Assembly: GCF_000731675.1 (NCBI RefSeq)
Contig: NZ_JMIT01000002.1
Span: forward strand, 409,456 to 473,455
Length of the DNA stretch: 64,000 nucleotides
Origin: Pseudomonas capeferrum
Lineage (GTDB): Bacteria > Pseudomonadota > Gammaproteobacteria > Pseudomonadales > Pseudomonadaceae
Direction: 5' to 3'
Shown here: positions 19,974 to 28,782 of the stretch, in pieces
Numbering within the stretch: position 1 is the stretch's first letter
Layout of the letters: each line of letters begins with the position of its first letter
Program-made: the position numbers and the translations under genes
The notes under the pieces: generated by a model
The model's input: the letters and a program-made list of their open reading frames with translations, nothing else
Databases searched by the model: none
Told to the model about the DNA's origin: nothing

Positions 19974-21761
19974 ATGTGCGGATTAGCAGGAGAGTTACGT
20001 TTTACCCCCATCGACCAAGCCCCACGCCCGGCCGACTTGGCCGCTGTGGAGCGCATCACTCACCACCTGGCGCCTCGCGGCCCGGACGCCTGGGGCTTTC
20101 ATAGCCAAGGCCCGATCGCCCTCGGCCACCGCCGGCTGAAAATCATGGATTTGTCCGACGGCTCGGCGCAGCCGATGGTCGACAATACCCTGGGCCTGTC
20201 GCTGGCCTTCAACGGTGCCATCTACAACTTCCCCGAGCTGCGCCAGGAGCTGCAGGACCTGGGCTACACCTTCTGGTCCGACGGCGACACCGAAGTGCTG
20301 CTCAAGGGCTACCACGCCTGGGGCGCAGCCCTGCTGCCCAAGCTCAACGGCATGTTCGCCCTGGCCATCTGGGAGCGTGACAACCAACGCCTGTTCCTGG
20401 CCCGCGACCGCCTCGGCGTCAAACCCCTCTACCTGTCGCGCAACGGCGAGCGCCTGCGTTTCGCCTCGACGCTGCCTGCACTGCTGAAGGGCGGCGACAT
20501 CGACCCGGTCATCGACCCGGTGGCGCTCAACCACTACCTCAACTTCCACGCCGTGGTACCGGCGCCGCGCACCTTGCTGGCCAATGTGCAAAAGCTCGAG
20601 CCGGGCACCTGGATGCGCGTCGACCGTCACGGCGAAGTCGAACGCCAGACCTGGTGGCAACTGCAATACGGCGCCCACCCCGACGAGCGTGAGCTCGACC
20701 TGGAAGGCTGGACCACCCGCGTGCTCGACGCCACGCGTGATGCCGTGGCGATCCGCCAGCGCGCTGCGGTGGATGTTGGGGTGCTGCTGTCCGGCGGTGT
20801 CGACTCCAGCTTGCTGGTCGGCCTGCTGCGCGAGGCCGGCGTAGACGACCTGTCGACCTTCTCCATCGGCTTCGAAGATGCCGGCGGCGAACGCGGCGAC
20901 GAGTTCCAGTATTCCGACCTGATCGCCCGCCACTACGGCACCCGCCACCACCAGTTGCGCATCGCCGAACACGAGATCATCGACCAGTTGCCGGCCGCGT
21001 TCCGCGCCATGAGCGAGCCGATGGTCAGCCATGACTGCATCGCCTTCTACCTGCTGTCGCGCGAAGTGGCCAAGCACTGCAAGGGCGTGCAAAGCGGCCA
21101 GGGCGCGGACGAGCTGTTCGCCGGTTACCATTGGTACCCACAAGTCGACGGCGCAGAGGATGCCTTCGGCGCCTACCGCGACGCATTCTTTGACCGCAGC
21201 CACGCCGAGTACCGTGACACTGTGCAAGCGCCCTGGCTGCTGGAAAGCGACGCCGCAGGCGATTTTGTCCGCGAACACTTCGCCCGCCCCGGCGCCCGCG
21301 ACCCGGTAGACAAGGCCCTGCGCCTGGACAGCACGGTGATGCTGGTCGATGACCCGGTCAAACGGGTCGACAACATGACCATGGCCTGGGGCCTGGAAGC
21401 CCGTACGCCGTTCCTCGACTACCGCCTGGTGGAGCTGTCGGCACGCATCCCGGCGCGCTTCAAGCTGCCCGATGGCGGCAAGCAGGTGCTCAAACAGGCC
21501 GCCCGACGGGTGATCCCGCATGAAGTGATCGACCGCAAGAAGGGTTACTTCCCGGTCCCTGGCCTCAAGCACCTGGAAGGCGCAACGCTGGGTTGGGTGC
21601 GCGAGCTGCTGACCGACCCCAGCCAGGACCGTGGGCTGTTCAACCCGGCCATGATCGACCGCTTGCTGAGCAACCCGCACGGCCAGTTGACCCCTTTGCG
21701 TGGCTCCAAGCTGTGGCAGCTGGCAGCGCTCAACCTGTGGCTGAGCGAACAAGGAATCTGA
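19974..21761 (+). CDS. asnO: N-acetylglutaminylglutamine amidotransferase (AsnB-like)
   Basis: Asparagine-synthetase-like enzyme that amidates N-acetylglutaminylglutamine to the osmoprotectant dipeptide NAGGN. The protein is 595 residues. The N-terminal class II glutaminase begins with Cys2 (MCGLAGE), the nucleophile exposed after Met removal, and carries HRRLKIMDLSDGSAQPM near residue 58. The C-terminal synthase domain has the PP-loop LLSGGVDSS near 268. It is first in a three-gene operon; ngs starts three bases after its stop. This trio, not the general asparagine synthetase, is what marks the function (known from Sinorhizobium and P. aeruginosa). Confidence 0.95.
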   Translation: MCGLAGELRFTPIDQAPRPADLAAVERITHHLAPRGPDAWGFHSQGPIALGHRRLKIMDLSDGSAQPMVDNTLGLSLAFNGAIYNFPELRQELQDLGYTFWSDGDTEVLLKGYHAWGAALLPKLNGMFALAIWERDNQRLFLARDRLGVKPLYLSRNGERLRFASTLPALLKGGDIDPVIDPVALNHYLNFHAVVPAPRTLLANVQKLEPGTWMRVDRHGEVERQTWWQLQYGAHPDERELDLEGWTTRVLDATRDAVAIRQRAAVDVGVLLSGGVDSSLLVGLLREAGVDDLSTFSIGFEDAGGERGDEFQYSDLIARHYGTRHHQLRIAEHEIIDQLPAAFRAMSEPMVSHDCIAFYLLSREVAKHCKGVQSGQGADELFAGYHWYPQVDGAEDAFGAYRDAFFDRSHAEYRDTVQAPWLLESDAAGDFVREHFARPGARDPVDKALRLDSTVMLVDDPVKRVDNMTMAWGLEARTPFLDYRLVELSARIPARFKLPDGGKQVLKQAARRVIPHEVIDRKKGYFPVPGLKHLEGATLGWVRELLTDPSQDRGLFNPAMIDRLLSNPHGQLTPLRGSKLWQLAALNLWLSEQGI

Positions 21762-21764
21762 TCG

Positions 21765-23510
21765 ATGAAAGCCCACGAAATCGCCTACGGCCAGCGCCTG
21801 CTGCGCGGCCAGGCACCGTCCTACGAGCGCTTGCAGGCGCGCCTGGCCGGCGATGGCAGCGAGCCCCACGACCAGCCACGTGCCTTGCACTGCGGCTGGG
21901 GCCGGCTACTGATCGGTCACACCTACCCGGACCCGGCCAGCTTGGCCGAGGCGCTGCAGGCAGAGCGCCCCGGCGAGCGCGACATCGCCCTGTACGTGGC
22001 GGCGCCGCAGCAGCTGCTGGCCCAGGCGCCACAACAGCTGTTTCTCGACCCGTCCGACACCCTGCGCCTGTGGTTCACCGATTACCGCCAGGCGCAACGG
22101 GTGTTCCGCGGCTTTCGCATCCGCCGGGCACAGAGTGACGCCGACTGGCAGGCGATCAACGGCCTGTACCAGGCCCGTGGCATGCTGCCGGTGCAGCCCG
22201 AACTGCTGACCCCACGCCACCTCGGCGGGCCGGTGTATTGGCTGGCCGAAGACGAAGACACCCACGCGGTTATCGGCAGCGTCATGGGCCTGAACCACAG
22301 CAAGGCCTTTGACGACCCCGAGCACGGCAGCAGCCTGTGGTGCCTGGCCGTCGACCCGCACTGCACCCGCCCTGGCGTGGGTGAGGTGCTGGTGCGCCAC
22401 CTGATCGAGCACTTCATGAGCCGAGGCCTGGCCTACCTGGACCTGTCGGTGCTGCATGACAACCGCCAGGCCAAGCGCCTGTACGACAAGCTCGGCTTTC
22501 GCAACCTGCCGACCTTCGCGGTCAAGCGCAAGAACGGCATCAACCAGCAATTGTTCCTCGGCCCAGGCCCTGAAACCGGGCTCAACCCCTATGCGCGGAT
22601 CATCGTCGACGAGGCCTATCGGCGTGGCATCGAGGTGCAGGTGGACGATGCCGCAGGCGGGCTGTTCACCCTCAGCCTCGGCGGGCGCCGGGTGCGTTGC
22701 CGCGAATCGCTGAGCGACCTGACCAGCGCGGTTAGCATGACCCTCTGCCAGGACAAACGGCTGACCCAGCAGACCCTGCACAACGCCGGCCTGCACGTGC
22801 CGGTGCAGCAACTGGCCGGCAATGCCGACGACAACCTGGCGTTTCTCGACGAGCACGGCGCTGTGGTGGTCAAGCCGGTGGATGGCGAACAAGGCCAGGG
22901 CGTGGCGGTCAACCTGACCACCTATGACGACGTCAGCCAGGCCATCGAACATGCCCGGCGTTTCGACAGTCGCGTGCTGCTGGAAAGCTTCCACCCCGGC
23001 CAGGACCTGCGCATCCTGGTAATCGGTCACGAAGTGGTAGCGGCCGCCATTCGCCACCCGGCGCAGGTAATAGGTGACGGCAAGCACAGCATCAAGGCGC
23101 TGATCGAAGTCCAGAGCCGTCGCCGGCAAGCCGCGACCAGTGGCGAAAGCCGCATACCGCTGGACGATGAGACCGAACGCACCGTACGTGCCGCCGGCCT
23201 CGACTATGGCAGCGTGCTGCCTGCCGGCCAGCGCCTGGCCGTGCGCCGTACCGCCAACCTGCACACCGGCGGCACGCTGGAGGACGTGACCGAGCGCTTG
23301 CACCCGGTGCTGGCGGATGCCGCCGTGCGGGCTGCACGGGCGCTGGATATTCCAGTGGTGGGCATGGACCTGATGGTGCGTGATGCCGAACACCCGGATT
23401 ACGTGATCATCGAAGCCAACGAGCGGGCCGGGTTGGCCAACCATGAACCGCAGCCAACAGCCGAGCGCTTTGTCGACCTGCTGTTCCCGCATAGCCGGGC
23501 GTTGGCGTGA
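21765..23510 (+). CDS. ngs: N-acetylglutaminylglutamine synthetase (GNAT plus ATP-grasp)
   Basis: Two-domain enzyme of 581 residues making N-acetylglutaminylglutamine from two glutamines, acetyl-CoA and ATP. A GNAT acetyltransferase domain lies at about 115-270, with the acetyl-CoA-binding-like segment LAVDPHCTRPGVGEVLVRHL near 195. An ATP-grasp ligase follows at about 285-575, with VVVKPVDGEQGQGV near 367 and metal-binding region VIIEANERAGL near 547. The protein resembles cyanophycin-synthetase-like ligases in its second half. It starts three bases after asnO. A REP element lies between it and the third gene, which could give different mRNA levels for the downstream hydrolase. Confidence 0.94.
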   Translation: MKAHEIAYGQRLLRGQAPSYERLQARLAGDGSEPHDQPRALHCGWGRLLIGHTYPDPASLAEALQAERPGERDIALYVAAPQQLLAQAPQQLFLDPSDTLRLWFTDYRQAQRVFRGFRIRRAQSDADWQAINGLYQARGMLPVQPELLTPRHLGGPVYWLAEDEDTHAVIGSVMGLNHSKAFDDPEHGSSLWCLAVDPHCTRPGVGEVLVRHLIEHFMSRGLAYLDLSVLHDNRQAKRLYDKLGFRNLPTFAVKRKNGINQQLFLGPGPETGLNPYARIIVDEAYRRGIEVQVDDAAGGLFTLSLGGRRVRCRESLSDLTSAVSMTLCQDKRLTQQTLHNAGLHVPVQQLAGNADDNLAFLDEHGAVVVKPVDGEQGQGVAVNLTTYDDVSQAIEHARRFDSRVLLESFHPGQDLRILVIGHEVVAAAIRHPAQVIGDGKHSIKALIEVQSRRRQAATSGESRIPLDDETERTVRAAGLDYGSVLPAGQRLAVRRTANLHTGGTLEDVTERLHPVLADAAVRAARALDIPVVGMDLMVRDAEHPDYVIIEANERAGLANHEPQPTAERFVDLLFPHSRALA

Positions 23511-23517
23511 ATCAATG

Positions 23518-23582
23518 ACGGCCTCTTCGCGGGGCAAGCCCGCGCCCACAGGTTATCGCTGCGGTGAGCCTGCGAAAAGGCC
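23518..23582. repeat. REP element inside the NAGGN operon
   Basis: GGCCTCTTCGCGGGGCAAGC with the following CCGCGCCCACAGG is a P. putida-type REP. It pairs imperfectly with CCTGCGAAAAGGCC about 20 bases later, giving a hairpin between ngs and the M42 hydrolase. It has no T-run, so partial termination or 3'-end protection is likelier than full termination. Confidence 0.75.
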
Positions 23583-23596
23583 GGTAAGGAGTGCAT

Positions 23597-24784
23597 ATGT
23601 CTGAACATCACCACCCCGAACCCGATCTGGACTACCTCAAACGCGTCCTGCTGGAGATGCTCGCCATCCCCAGCCCCACCGGCTTCACCGACACCATCGT
23701 GCGCTACGTAGCCGAACGCCTGGACGAACTGGGCATCCCCTTCGAGCTGACCCGCCGTGGCACCATCCGCGCCACCCTCAAAGGCCGGCAAAGCTCGCCC
23801 GACCGGGCCGTGTCCGCCCACCTGGACACCATCGGTGCCAGCGTGCGGCAGGTGCAGGATAACGGCCGCCTGGCCCTGGCCCCGGTTGGCTGCTGGTCGA
23901 GCCGTTTTGCCGAGGGCAGCCGGGTCAGTGTGTTCACCGACACTGGCGTGTTCCGCGGCAGCGTGTTGCCGCTGATGGCCAGCGGGCATGCCTTCAACAC
24001 CGCCATCGACCAGATGCCCGTGAGCTGGGACCACGTCGAAGTGCGCCTGGACGCCTATTGCGCCACCCGCGCCGACTGTGAAGCCCTGGGGGTATCGATT
24101 GGCGACTTCGTGGCGTTCGACCCCTTGCCCGAGTTCACCGACAGCGGCCACATCAGTGCCCGTCACCTGGACGACAAGGCCGGGGTAGCCGCCTTGCTGG
24201 CGGCGCTCAAGGCGGTGGTGGAAAGTGGCCAGCAGCCGCTGATCGACTGCCACCCGCTGTTCACCATCACCGAAGAAACCGGCTCTGGCGCGGCAGGCGC
24301 CCTGCCCTGGGACGTCAGCGAATTCGTCGGTATCGACATTGCCCCGGTAGCGCCAGGGCAGGCCTCCAGCGAGCATGCGGTGAGCGTGGCCATGCAGGAC
24401 TCTTCAGGGCCTTACGACTACCACCTGTCCCGCCACCTGCTGAAACTGGCGGGCGACCATGAGCTGCCGGTCAGGCGTGACCTGTTCCGCTACTACTTCA
24501 GCGATGCCCACTCGGCGGTAACGGCAGGGCATGACATCCGTACCGCGCTGGTGGCGTTCGGTTGCGATGCCACCCACGGTTATGAGCGCACCCACATCGA
24601 CAGCCTGGCGGCGCTCAGCCGGTTGTTGTCAGCGTACCTGTTGAGCCCACCGGTATTCGCCAGCGACTCGCAGCCGGCCAATGCCTCGCTCGAACGCTTC
24701 AGCCACCAGCTGGAGCACGATGCGCAGATGGAGAGCGATACCCGGGTGCCGGCGGTGGACAGCCTGGTTGGTAATAAAGGCTGA
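23597..24784 (+). CDS. M42-family metallopeptidase of the NAGGN operon
   Basis: A 395-residue cocatalytic metallopeptidase of the M42/M18-like group that always travels with asnO and ngs in this osmoprotectant cluster. Metal-ligand motifs are SAHLDTIGA near residue 74 (His, Asp), RHLDDKAGVAAL near 191 (Asp), TITEETGSGAAG near 223 (the Glu pair), an Asp in GIDIAPV and His in THGYERTHIDS near 325. It could degrade NAGGN when osmotic stress ends, but no activity has been assigned with certainty. TAAGGAG lies five bases before the ATG at 23597. Confidence 0.9.
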   Translation: MSEHHHPEPDLDYLKRVLLEMLAIPSPTGFTDTIVRYVAERLDELGIPFELTRRGTIRATLKGRQSSPDRAVSAHLDTIGASVRQVQDNGRLALAPVGCWSSRFAEGSRVSVFTDTGVFRGSVLPLMASGHAFNTAIDQMPVSWDHVEVRLDAYCATRADCEALGVSIGDFVAFDPLPEFTDSGHISARHLDDKAGVAALLAALKAVVESGQQPLIDCHPLFTITEETGSGAAGALPWDVSEFVGIDIAPVAPGQASSEHAVSVAMQDSSGPYDYHLSRHLLKLAGDHELPVRRDLFRYYFSDAHSAVTAGHDIRTALVAFGCDATHGYERTHIDSLAALSRLLSAYLLSPPVFASDSQPANASLERFSHQLEHDAQMESDTRVPAVDSLVGNKG

Positions 24785-24785
24785 G

Positions 24786-24810
24786 CCCCTGGGGCCGCAC
24801 AGCGGCCCCA
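24786..24810. terminator. GC-rich hairpin after the NAGGN operon
   Basis: TGGGGCCGC-ACA-GCGGCCCCA follows two bases after the M42 stop. The stem is strong (nine pairs) but it is followed by AACCCTC rather than a T-run, so it is a weak or hairpin-only terminator. Confidence 0.55.
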
Positions 24811-24871
24811 AACCCTCGAACTTTTCGCGTAGCATGCCCACACACTTAATTCCCCAGAATCGCCCCTGCCC

Positions 24872-25099
24872 ATGCTGATCCCCTACGACCAACTGCAAGC
24901 CGAAACCCTGACCCTGCTGATCGAGGACTTCGTCACCCGCGATGGCACCGACAATGGCGACGATACCCCCCTGGAAACCCGCGTGCTGCGCGTGCGCCAG
25001 GCGTTGGCCAAGGGCCAGGCGTTCATCCTGTTCGACCCGGAAAGCCAGCAATGCCAGTTACTGGCCAAACACGATGTGCCACGCGAACTGCTGGACTGA
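24872..25099 (+). CDS. YheU family protein (UPF0270)
   Basis: A 75-residue protein of the YheU/UPF0270 family, found across gammaproteobacteria with no known function. The characteristic start MLIPYDQLQAETLTLLIEDF and the segment TRDGTDNGDDT (positions about 22-32) match E. coli YheU. It converges with rsmI, with only three bases between the two stop codons. Confidence 0.92.
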   Translation: MLIPYDQLQAETLTLLIEDFVTRDGTDNGDDTPLETRVLRVRQALAKGQAFILFDPESQQCQLLAKHDVPRELLD

Positions 25100-25102
25100 C
25101 CT

Positions 25103-25291
25103 TCAGGCAATACGAGCCTTGCGCGCCTCACCCTCCTTGATGCGCTTGTACACTTCAGCGCGGTGCACTGGCACCTCGCGCGGCGCACTGATCCCGAAAC
25201 GCACCATCCCGTCTCGCGTCTCCACCACCATGATGCGGATGTCATCGCCGATAGTGATGACCTCGCCCACTTCGCGCCCTATTACCAGCAT
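25103..25291 (-). CDS. rsmI: CsrA/RsmA-family RNA-binding regulator, RsmI type
   Basis: Post-transcriptional regulator that binds GGA motifs in mRNA leaders. The 62 residues align without gaps to CsrA over the first 50. Arg44, needed for RNA binding, is kept in VPVHRAEVY, and Gly9, Gly15, Asp16 and Gly33 are conserved. It is a divergent paralogue: position 4 is Ile and positions 5 and 7 are Gly and Glu where CsrA has Thr and Arg, making the first strand less basic. P. putida has three members (RsmA, RsmE, RsmI) and this sequence and location fit RsmI. AGGAGG lies upstream of the ATG at 25291; the frame is open upstream but is not CsrA-like. Confidence 0.93.
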   Translation of the reverse strand: MLVIGREVGEVITIGDDIRIMVVETRDGMVRFGISAPREVPVHRAEVYKRIKEGEARKARIA

Positions 25292-25411
25292 GATCCGATC
25301 CTCCTGCGACAGGGAAAACCGGAGCCTGCCTCGGGTACAGATGGCTACACAATGGCTCCATGGCAATTCAGAACAGACCTACATTCATAGGTAAAACCCC
25401 CTACAGACAGA

Positions 25412-26221
25412 TCATCGCGCCGGGGCTTTGGCGCGCATTTTCACCGCCACTTCGGCCATCTCGTCATACAGTCGCGCGGGCGCCTCGCACTTGAGCTGCC
25501 AGGCTTGACGTCCGGCCTCGTGCGGCAGGATCAGGAACTCGCCGGCGGCGACTTGCCGGTGGATATACGCGGCAATATCGACCGCGCTGATCGGTGAGCC
25601 TTCCAGCAATTTGCCGACCTGGGCTTTCATGGCCGGGTTCGGGCCACGGAACGAATCGAGCAGGTTGGTCTGGAAGAACGACGGGCACACCACGTGCACC
25701 GCCACCTGCAACTGGCGCAACTCGACCAGTAGGCTCTCCGACAACGCCAGCACGCCAGCCTTGGCCACGTTGTAGTTGCTCATGCCCGGGCCCTGCATCA
25801 GCGCGGCCATCGAGGCGATGTTGATGATTCGGCCCTTGCTGCGCTCCAGCAACGGCAGGAAAGCCTTGCAGCCCTTGACCACGCCCATCAGGTTGACCGC
25901 GATCTGCCAGTCCCAGTCTTCCAGCGACAGCTCCGCGAAAAAGCCGCCCGAGGCGACGCCGGCATTGTTGACGATCACATCGATGCCGCCAAAGCGCTCT
26001 TCGCACGCCTGGGCCAGGGCGGTGAGCTGGCTGTAGTCGCGCACATCACAGCGCTGCACGAAGCCCTCGCCACCGGCCTCACGGGCCAGCTCCAGTGTTT
26101 CGCGCAGGCCTGCCTCATTGACGTCGGCCAACGCCAGGCGCCAGCCCTCGTGTGCCCAGCGCAGGGCGATCTCGCGACCCAGGCCGGACCCGGCGCCGGT
26201 AATCATGATGCGGTTTTGCAT
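25412..26221 (-). CDS. Short-chain dehydrogenase/reductase
   Basis: Classical SDR of 269 residues. The cofactor motif TGAGSGLGREIA starts at residue 8, VNNAGVASGG lies near 86, Ser of the triad is in INIASMAAL near 140 and Tyr-x3-Lys appears as YNVAK near 152. The long C-terminal part after 190 (ILPHEAGRQAWQLK) is typical of the SDR group near lipid or aromatic metabolism, but the substrate is unknown. It stands alone on its strand, 120 bases upstream of rsmI, with its own presumed promoter. Confidence 0.88.
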   Translation of the reverse strand: MQNRIMITGAGSGLGREIALRWAHEGWRLALADVNEAGLRETLELAREAGGEGFVQRCDVRDYSQLTALAQACEERFGGIDVIVNNAGVASGGFFAELSLEDWDWQIAVNLMGVVKGCKAFLPLLERSKGRIINIASMAALMQGPGMSNYNVAKAGVLALSESLLVELRQLQVAVHVVCPSFFQTNLLDSFRGPNPAMKAQVGKLLEGSPISAVDIAAYIHRQVAAGEFLILPHEAGRQAWQLKCEAPARLYDEMAEVAVKMRAKAPAR

Positions 26222-26427
26222 GGTGGCAGGCCTTGTTCTGATGGGTTGTCAGGCGAGTCTAATCAAGGCATTGGCATCAGGCAGGATCCATCAGGGTAGT
26301 GAATGGGCGGGCATGACCAAGCGGTCAGTACCGAGCAAATGGAATCTTTCACAAGCGGCACCGGTCCGAATTAACAAGAGGCCAGCAGTCCGAGGCCCTT
26401 GACCCCTAACCACGCAAGGACTCCGCC

Positions 26428-26580
26428 ATGACCACGATCCTCATCATCATCCTGATCCTGCTGCTGATCGGTGGCTTACCCGTCTTCCCACACTCACGCA
26501 GCTGGGGCTACGGCCCATCCGGCATCGTCGGCGTAGTGCTGGTGATTCTGCTGGTGCTGTTGTTGTTAGGCATGATCTAG
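26428..26580 (+). CDS. DUF3309 small membrane protein
   Basis: A 50-residue peptide starting MTTILIIILILLLIGG. Two hydrophobic segments (about 3-17 and 33-49) flank PVFPHSRSWGYGPSG, the typical DUF3309 turn. AAGGA lies seven bases before the ATG. The family is widespread and of unknown role, often associated with envelope stress or osmotic conditions. A strong bidirectional terminator follows 13 bases after the stop. Confidence 0.88.
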   Translation: MTTILIIILILLLIGGLPVFPHSRSWGYGPSGIVGVVLVILLVLLLLGMI

Positions 26581-26593
26581 CCGGCCATGAATG

Positions 26594-26635
26594 AAAAAAC
26601 CGCGATACGGGCATCACCCGTATCGCGGTTTTTTA
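26594..26635. terminator. Bidirectional Rho-independent terminator
   Basis: AAAAAACCGCGATACGGG-CATCA-CCCGTATCGCGGTTTTTT forms a perfect stem with A-run before and T-run after. It serves both the rightward DUF3309 gene and the leftward actP gene. Confidence 0.95.
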
Positions 26636-26647
26636 TGACCTCAACGA

Positions 26648-28312
26648 TCAGTGCGAGACAGCACCGGAGGCGCCCAGGCCAGTCTGCGAACGCACGAACT
26701 GCGGGAAGAACAGCGCACGTTCGTTTTCAGCTGCCTTGGACTTGTCGGTGACCGAGAAGAACCAGATACCAACGAAGGCAATCAGCATCGAGAACAGCGC
26801 CGGGTACTCGTACGGGTAGATCGCCTTCTCGTGGCCGAGGATCTGCACCCAGATGGTCGGGCCAAGCACCATCAGGCCCACTGCACTCACCAGGCCCAGC
26901 CAGCCACCGATCATGGCGCCGCGGGTGGTCAGTTTCTTCCAGTACATCGAAAGCAGCAGTACCGGGAAGTTGCAGCTGGCGGCAATCGAGAACGCCAGGC
27001 CGACCATGAAGGCGATGTTCTGCTTCTCGAACAGGATACCCAGGCCGATCGCCAGCACGCCCAGGGCGATGGTGGTGATCTTCGACACGCGGATCTCGTC
27101 CTTGTCGTTGGCCTTGCCCTTGCGCCATACGCTGGCGTACAGGTCATGGGACACCGCCGAGGCACCGGCCAGGGTCAGGCCCGCTACCACCGCCAGGATG
27201 GTGGCAAAGGCCACCGCCGAGATGAAGCCGAGGAACACGCTGCCACCCACGGCATTGGCCAGGTGCACCGCTGCCATGTTGTTGCCACCCAGCAGGGCGC
27301 CTGCGGCGTCCTTGAAGTCCGGGTTGGTGCTGACCAGCAAGATCGCGCCGAAGCCGATGATGAAGGTGAGGATGTAGAAGTAGCCGATGAAGCCTGTGGC
27401 GTAGAGCACGCTCTTGCGCGCTTCCTTGGCGTCGCTGACGGTGAAGAAGCGCATCAGGATATGCGGCAGGCCGGCGGTACCGAACATCAGCGCAAGGCCC
27501 AGGGAGAACGCCGAGATCGGGTCCTTGACCAGGCCGCCAGGGCTCATGATCGCCTCACCTTTGGCGTGCACCTTGATCGCTTCGGAGAACAGGGTGTTGA
27601 AGTCGAAGTTGACGTGCTTCATCACCATCAGCGCCATGAAGCTGGCACCGGACAGCAGCAGCACGGCCTTGATGATCTGTACCCAGGTGGTGGCCAGCAT
27701 GCCGCCGAACAGTACGTACAGGCACATCAGGATGCCAACCAGGATCACCGCCACGTGGTAGTCGAGGCCGAACAGCAGCTCGATCAGCTTGCCGGCGCCG
27801 ACCATCTGCGCGATCAGGTAGAACGCCACCACCACCAGCGAGCCGGAGGCCGACAAGGTACGGATTTCCTTCTGCCCGAGGCGGTACGAGGCCACGTCGG
27901 CGAAGGTGTACTTGCCCAGGTTGCGCAGGCGTTCGGCGATCAGGAAGAGGATGATCGGCCAGCCGACCAGGAAGCCGATCGAGTAGATCAGGCCGTCGTA
28001 GCCAGAAGTGAACACCAGGGCGGAAATACCCAGGAACGAGGCCGCCGACATGTAGTCACCGGCAATCGCCAGGCCGTTCTGGAAACCGGTGATCTTGCCA
28101 CCGGCAGCATAGTAGTCCGCCGCCGACTTGTTGCGCTTGGAGGCCCAGTAGGTGATGCCAAGGGTAAAGGCGACGAAGGCCACGAACATGGCGATCGCGG
28201 AAACGTTCAGCGGTTGTTTCTGCACCTCGCCGGTCAGGGCATCGGCGGCCCACACGGCGGGTGCGAAAACGCCGCAGGCCAGAACGGCCAGGGCTTTGGC
28301 GTGGCGAATCAT
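26648..28312 (-). CDS. actP: Cation/acetate symporter
   Basis: Sodium:solute symporter family permease for acetate and other short monocarboxylates. The protein is 554 residues with an N-terminal signal-like segment (to about residue 23) and about 13 transmembrane helices. The SSS signature region is visible as [22 protein letters not shown] near 81, and [20 protein letters not shown] near 275 is the typical ActP motif. Its start codon overlaps the stop of the DUF485 gene (ATGA), so the two are translationally coupled as in E. coli yjcH-actP. Confidence 0.96.
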   Translation of the reverse strand: MIRHAKALAVLACGVFAPAVWAADALTGEVQKQPLNVSAIAMFVAFVAFTLGITYWASKRNKSAADYYAAGGKITGFQNGLAIAGDYMSAASFLGISALVFTSGYDGLIYSIGFLVGWPIILFLIAERLRNLGKYTFADVASYRLGQKEIRTLSASGSLVVVAFYLIAQMVGAGKLIELLFGLDYHVAVILVGILMCLYVLFGGMLATTWVQIIKAVLLLSGASFMALMVMKHVNFDFNTLFSEAIKVHAKGEAIMSPGGLVKDPISAFSLGLALMFGTAGLPHILMRFFTVSDAKEARKSVLYATGFIGYFYILTFIIGFGAILLVSTNPDFKDAAGALLGGNNMAAVHLANAVGGSVFLGFISAVAFATILAVVAGLTLAGASAVSHDLYASVWRKGKANDKDEIRVSKITTIALGVLAIGLGILFEKQNIAFMVGLAFSIAASCNFPVLLLSMYWKKLTTRGAMIGGWLGLVSAVGLMVLGPTIWVQILGHEKAIYPYEYPALFSMLIAFVGIWFFSVTDKSKAAENERALFFPQFVRSQTGLGASGAVSH

Positions 28313-28620
28313 TGTTGCGCCTCCTTCAGGATAGCCTTGTTCAGCTCATCGAACTCGCCGTTGGCGCGGCGTACGTAGATGGCGGTCAGCACGAATGCCG
28401 AAAGGATCAGGCCGACGCCCAGGGGAATGCCCCAGGTAATCGACGACTCAGGGCTGAGCTTGGCGCCCAGAATCTGAGGACCATAGGCGATCAGGAGGAT
28501 GAAGGCACAGTAGAGTCCGAGCATGATCGCCGAGAGAATCCAGGCGAACCGTTCGCGTTTGGTGACCAGCTCCTTGAAGCGCGGGCTGTTTTGTATCGAG
28601 AGGTAAATGCTGTCGTTCAT
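28309..28620 (-). CDS. DUF485 inner-membrane protein (YjcH-like)
   Basis: A 103-residue protein with two transmembrane helices (about 25-47 and 62-84), the standard DUF485 partner encoded just before actP. The motif [16 protein letters not shown] near residue 15 and [11 protein letters not shown] near 88 are family features. It probably assists ActP, but its role is not established. The four-base overlap with actP indicates coupling. Confidence 0.92.
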   Translation of the reverse strand: MNDSIYLSIQNSPRFKELVTKRERFAWILSAIMLGLYCAFILLIAYGPQILGAKLSPESSITWGIPLGVGLILSAFVLTAIYVRRANGEFDELNKAILKEAQQ

Positions 28621-28740
28621 TGTTTTTGTCCTAGCAGCACAGATCAGGGAGAACCCACCTTCACTTTATGCTGCCGTTGGACGCCAACCAGACGACCTTA
28701 GTCTTAGATGCAACAGTGTTTTGCGATATGTGTAACAAAG

Positions 28741-28765
28741 CTTGGGGCCGCGCAGCGGCCCCAAG
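28741..28765 (-). terminator. GC-rich hairpin after the betaine-binding protein gene
   Basis: CTTGGGGCCG-CGCAG-CGGCCCCAAG is a ten-pair stem just downstream of the binding-protein stop. On the minus strand it is followed by CTTTGTT, a weak T-rich tail. Confidence 0.6.
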
Positions 28766-28782
28766 ATCACCAATCCTAGCGC

